A stretch of 7,651 nt of DNA from JAFAZJ01 sp050183765 (GTDB taxonomy: Bacteria > Pseudomonadota > Alphaproteobacteria > Reyranellales > Reyranellaceae): assembly GCA_050183765.1 (NCBI GenBank), contig JBFXAZ010000183.1, positions 1 to 7,651 of the forward strand, read 5' to 3'. Positions 5,595-7,651 of this stretch are shown one piece after another; positions within the stretch are counted from its first letter, which is position 1; the number at the start of each line of letters is the position of its first letter. Made by a program: the position numbers and the translations under genes. The notes beneath the pieces were generated by a model. That model saw only the letters and a program-made list of their open reading frames with translations, did not search any database and was not told where the DNA came from.

Positions 5595-5672
5595 CCCCCC
5601 CGGTTCCTGTCGCGTGTAGTACGCAACGCACGGCGCACTGGTTTGGTGCCGGCGATCGATTATGGTCGCGGC
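5595..5672. promoter_or_regulatory. Divergent tspO / exported-protein promoter region
   Basis: The 78-bp gap separates two divergent starts, so both promoters must overlap here if both genes have their own. It holds the TspO ribosome-binding area (AGGA, plus 5605-5608, then a run of seven G's on the minus strand). I cannot pick a convincing -35/-10 pair for either side; GATTAT near 5658 is a possible -10 for the plus-strand gene, but then the leader would be very short. Confidence 0.3.
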
Positions 5673-6017
5673 ATGATCCGCCGCCTCGCCGTCGTCTCGA
5701 CCGCCGCATTGCTCGTCGTCGCCCTGGCCGGCCCAGCGCCGGCGCAGACCGACTGGCGCATGACCCTGGGCGTGCTCTACGCCATGTCCTACGCGGTCAA
5801 GGCGTGCGGCATCCAGGCTACGCCCGAGGAGCTGCGCCGGCTGGAGCGCCACATCCGCCATGCCGAGGGCAAGGTGGGCATCAGCCGCGCCGAGCTGGCC
5901 GATATCCGCCGCAAGGGCGAGGCCGACGCGCGCCAGAACACCCAGCGGATGTGCAGCACCATCGGCCGCGACGCGCCGCGGCTGCTGCGCGAGCTGCCCG
6001 ACGAGCTCTCGGACTAG
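5673..6017 (+). CDS. Small exported protein of unknown function (114 aa)
   Basis: I do not recognise the family. The product is 114 residues with a clear Sec-type signal peptide: basic start (MIRR), hydrophobic core (about 5-20) and an APA site, cleaved probably after A24. The mature part of about 90 residues is rich in charged helices (ELRRLERHIRHAEGK, about 53-67, and a second one about 72-93) and has just two cysteines, C45 and C94, which could form a disulphide in the periplasm. The open frame reaches back to 5193, but the signal peptide fixes the start at the ATG at 5673. No strong ribosome-binding site is seen. It is divergent from tspO, and its stop overlaps the stop of the next gene on the other strand. 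Confidence 0.75.
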   Translation: MIRRLAVVSTAALLVVALAGPAPAQTDWRMTLGVLYAMSYAVKACGIQATPEELRRLERHIRHAEGKVGISRAELADIRRKGEADARQNTQRMCSTIGRDAPRLLRELPDELSD

Positions 6018-6487
6018 CGCGCCTGCGGCTCGACCAGCACGAGCTGATGGCGACCGTCGGCGTCGAGCGTCACCTTGAAGCTGGCCTGCTCGCGCTTCAC
6101 GCGGCAGGGGCCGGGCTTGAACGGCACCAGCGGATAGAGGAAGGGCGGGCGCGGGCTGCGGTAGGTCTTCGCGATCGCGCCGTCGCGCACGAAGACCACG
6201 GTGGCGATGCCCTCGCCGGCCACCGCGTCGTCGGTCGCCGGGATGCCGAGGCACTGGCTGGCCTTGGCGAGATCGCCGTGGCCGGCGATCACCGAGACCT
6301 CGTCCCAGTCGAAATCCGTCACCGTGTCGAGGCGCAGCACGCCGTCGCTGGTACGGATCGCCTCGTTGACGCCGCGCCTGAGCTTACCGGGAAAGCCGAA
6401 GACGTCGAGCGCCCAGACCACCGCGCCGGCGACCAGCATGCAGCCGATGCCCAGCCGCAGCCAGCGCAAGGCGGTGCTTCCGTTCAC
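6014..6487 (-). CDS. Membrane-anchored protein of unknown function (157 aa)
   Basis: I do not recognise the family. The protein has a single hydrophobic segment (about 10-30) that would serve as a membrane anchor or uncleaved signal, then a soluble domain of about 125 residues, probably periplasmic, with two cysteines (C79, C128). The C-terminal half alternates short strands: a hydrophobic run (94-100), RDGAIAKTYR (101-110), a PRPPFLYPLVPF segment (112-123) and a final strand pair ending LVLVEP. The start codon is GTG at 6487, with GGGGAAGG just upstream on the minus strand. It follows gatB by 36 bases on the same strand, with no terminator between, so it is probably cotranscribed. Its stop shares the CTAG at 6014-6017 with the opposing gene. 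Confidence 0.75.
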   Translation of the reverse strand: MNGSTALRWLRLGIGCMLVAGAVVWALDVFGFPGKLRRGVNEAIRTSDGVLRLDTVTDFDWDEVSVIAGHGDLAKASQCLGIPATDDAVAGEGIATVVFVRDGAIAKTYRSPRPPFLYPLVPFKPGPCRVKREQASFKVTLDADGRHQLVLVEPQAR

Positions 6488-6493
6488 TACCTT

Positions 6494-6505
6494 CCCCTGG
6501 AGGGG
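6494..6505 (-). promoter_or_regulatory. Possible hairpin covering the ribosome-binding site of the 157-aa gene
   Basis: CCCC at 6494-6497 and GGGG at 6502-6505 can pair around TGGA. In the minus-strand mRNA the complement of 6494-6497 is the GGGG of the Shine-Dalgarno-like GGGGAAGG before the GTG start, so the fold could hide it. The stem is only four base pairs, so this is weak. Confidence 0.2.
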
Positions 6506-6523
6506 GACGGTACGCGGCCGCCG

Positions 6524-7651
6524 CTATCCATCGAGCTGCTTCTTCAGCGCCTCGTTGACTGCCTTGGGGTTGGCCTTGCCGCCGGTCGACTTCATCACCT
6601 GGCCGACGAACCAGCCGAACAGCGAGGGCTTCTCGCGGTACTGCGCGACCTTCTCGGGATTGGCGTCGACGATCGCCTTCACCGCCGCGTCGATCGCGCC
6701 GGTGTCGGTGACCTGCTTCAGGCCGCGCTCCTCGACCAGCACGGCCGGATCCTTCCCCGTCTCCTCCATGGCGACGAACAGGTCCTTGGCGATGCGGCCG
6801 GAGATCGTGCCGTCGCCGATCAGGTCGACCAGCTTGCCCAGCGCCGCCGCGCTCACCGGCGACTCCTCGATGCCCACGCCGCGGCGCTTGAGCATGGCGA
6901 ACAGATCGCCGGTCACCCAGTTAGCCGCCTGCTTGGCGTCGCGGCCCCTGGCCACCGCCTCGAAGAACGTCGCCGTCTCCTTCTCGGCCACCAGCACGCC
7001 GGCGTCGTAGTGCGACAGGCCGAATTCCCTGATGTAGCGCGCCTTGCGCTCGTCGGGCAGCTCGGGCAGCGAGGCCTTGATCTTCTCCACCCAGTCCGGC
7101 TGCAGCACCAGCGGCAGCAGGTCGGGATCGGGGAAGTAGCGATAATCCATCGCGTCTTCCTTCGAGCGCATCGAGCGTGTCTCGCCCTTGCCGGCGTCGA
7201 ACAGGCGCGTCTCCTGATGGATCGTGCCGCCGCCCTCGATGATCTCGATCTGGCGCCGCGCCTCGTACTCGATCGCCTGCTTCACGAAGCGGATCGAGTT
7301 GACGTTCTTGATCTCGCAGCGCGTGCCCAGGGGCGCGCCCGGCTTGCGCACCGAGACGTTGACGTCGCAGCGCATGGAGCCTTCCTCCATGTTGCCGTCG
7401 CAAGTGCCGAGATAGCGCAGGATCGAGCGCAGCTTGGTCAGGTAGGCCGCCGCCTCCTCCGCGTCGCGCATGTCGGGCTTCGACACGATCTCCATCAGCG
7501 CGATGCCCGATCGGTTGAGGTCGACATAGGTCTGCGTCGGATGCTGGTCGTGTAGGCTCTTGCCGGCGTCCTGCTCGAGGTGCAGGCGCTCGATGCCGAC
7601 GGTGCGCGTGGCGCCGTCCTTGAGATCGAGGATGATCTCGCCCTCGCCGAC
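6524..7651 (-). CDS. gatB: Asp/Glu-tRNA(Asn/Gln) amidotransferase subunit B, 5' end outside window
   Basis: This is the C-terminal 375 residues of GatB. In the GatCAB complex GatB binds the mischarged tRNA and activates the side-chain carboxylate, so that Glu-tRNA(Gln) and/or Asp-tRNA(Asn) is amidated in the cytoplasm. Characteristic stretches are HLEQDAGKSLHD (in-window residues 24-35), DLNRSGIALMEIVSKPDMR (44-62), the GTCDGNMEEGSMRCDVNVSVR region, YRYFPDPDLLPL, and the C-terminal YqeY-like tail ending with GWFVGQVMKSTGG and ANPKAVNEAL. The frame stays open to the right edge, so about 110 N-terminal residues are missing compared with the usual ~480. It ends at TAG (6524-6526). The 157-residue membrane protein follows 36 bases later. 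gatA is often upstream in related bacteria but lies outside the view. Confidence 0.97.
   Translation of the reverse strand, partial: VGEGEIILDLKDGATRTVGIERLHLEQDAGKSLHDQHPTQTYVDLNRSGIALMEIVSKPDMRDAEEAAAYLTKLRSILRYLGTCDGNMEEGSMRCDVNVSVRKPGAPLGTRCEIKNVNSIRFVKQAIEYEARRQIEIIEGGGTIHQETRLFDAGKGETRSMRSKEDAMDYRYFPDPDLLPLVLQPDWVEKIKASLPELPDERKARYIREFGLSHYDAGVLVAEKETATFFEAVARGRDAKQAANWVTGDLFAMLKRRGVGIEESPVSAAALGKLVDLIGDGTISGRIAKDLFVAMEETGKDPAVLVEERGLKQVTDTGAIDAAVKAIVDANPEKVAQYREKPSLFGWFVGQVMKSTGGKANPKAVNEALKKQLDG

Noticed and set aside
5595..6254. N-terminal extension of the TspO protein back to 6254
   Set aside because: The added 220 residues are the complement of the 114-residue exported protein and part of the 157-residue gene, with no TspO similarity; the TspO domain itself begins after the double ATG at 5594.
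5804..7555. A 583-codon open frame on the plus strand across the gatB region
   Set aside because: It is the complement of gatB and the 157-residue gene. Its translation is low-complexity in Arg, Leu, Gly, His and Ala with no domain, whereas the minus strand clearly encodes GatB. Long antisense frames are expected at this GC content.
1..7651. Mobile element, phage, toxin-antitoxin, defence or CRISPR system
   Set aside because: No transposase, integrase, nuclease-helicase set, regularly spaced repeats or toxin-antitoxin pair was seen; all larger genes are ordinary chromosomal families with uniform composition.

Overview
The window is a GC-rich stretch of chromosome with very strong G/C preference at third codon positions. 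It most likely comes from an alphaproteobacterium. The support is the GC level, the DUF6894-type small protein, a TspO/MBR protein, a GatCAB-type gatB, a CobW GTPase with a long His tract, and an FNR/FixK-type box. The exact genus cannot be fixed from the sequence alone. No tRNA, rRNA, CRISPR array, transposase, integrase or phage gene is visible.

Layout, left to right. Bases 1-100 hold a long imperfect hairpin that looks like an interspersed palindromic repeat. A minus-strand, probably exported amidohydrolase follows (101-940). A 162-bp regulatory gap carries an 8-bp inverted repeat, an FNR-type site and a -10-like hexamer, and drives a plus-strand Dps-type ferritin (1103-1597). Next is a minus-strand set read right to left: a Tat-exported cyclase-family hydrolase (2748-3839), a strong intrinsic terminator (2695-2730), an ASCH-domain protein (2183-2665), a DUF6894-type small protein (1812-2045), and a 59-residue ORF (1623-1802) that sits in frame just behind it. 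Divergent from the cyclase is a plus-strand CobW/COG0523 metal-chaperone GTPase (4025-5101). It ends one base from the stop of a convergent tspO-like gene (5103-5594). A divergent plus-strand gene encodes a 114-residue exported protein (5673-6017). Its stop shares a CTAG with the stop of a minus-strand, single-membrane-span protein of unknown function (6014-6487). That protein lies directly downstream of gatB, which runs off the right edge (6524-7651, N-terminus missing).

The genes do not form one pathway. It reads as a compact housekeeping/accessory neighbourhood of short transcription units, mostly divergent or convergent pairs. Loose themes are metal and stress handling (Dps, CobW, TspO) and two exported hydrolases. 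I found no convincing new multi-gene system. The observations most worth following are the FNR-type site placed as a class II activator site in front of dps, the unlisted 59-residue ORF with strong coding bias, the left-edge palindromic repeat, and the tandem 12-bp repeats between the cyclase and cobW genes.
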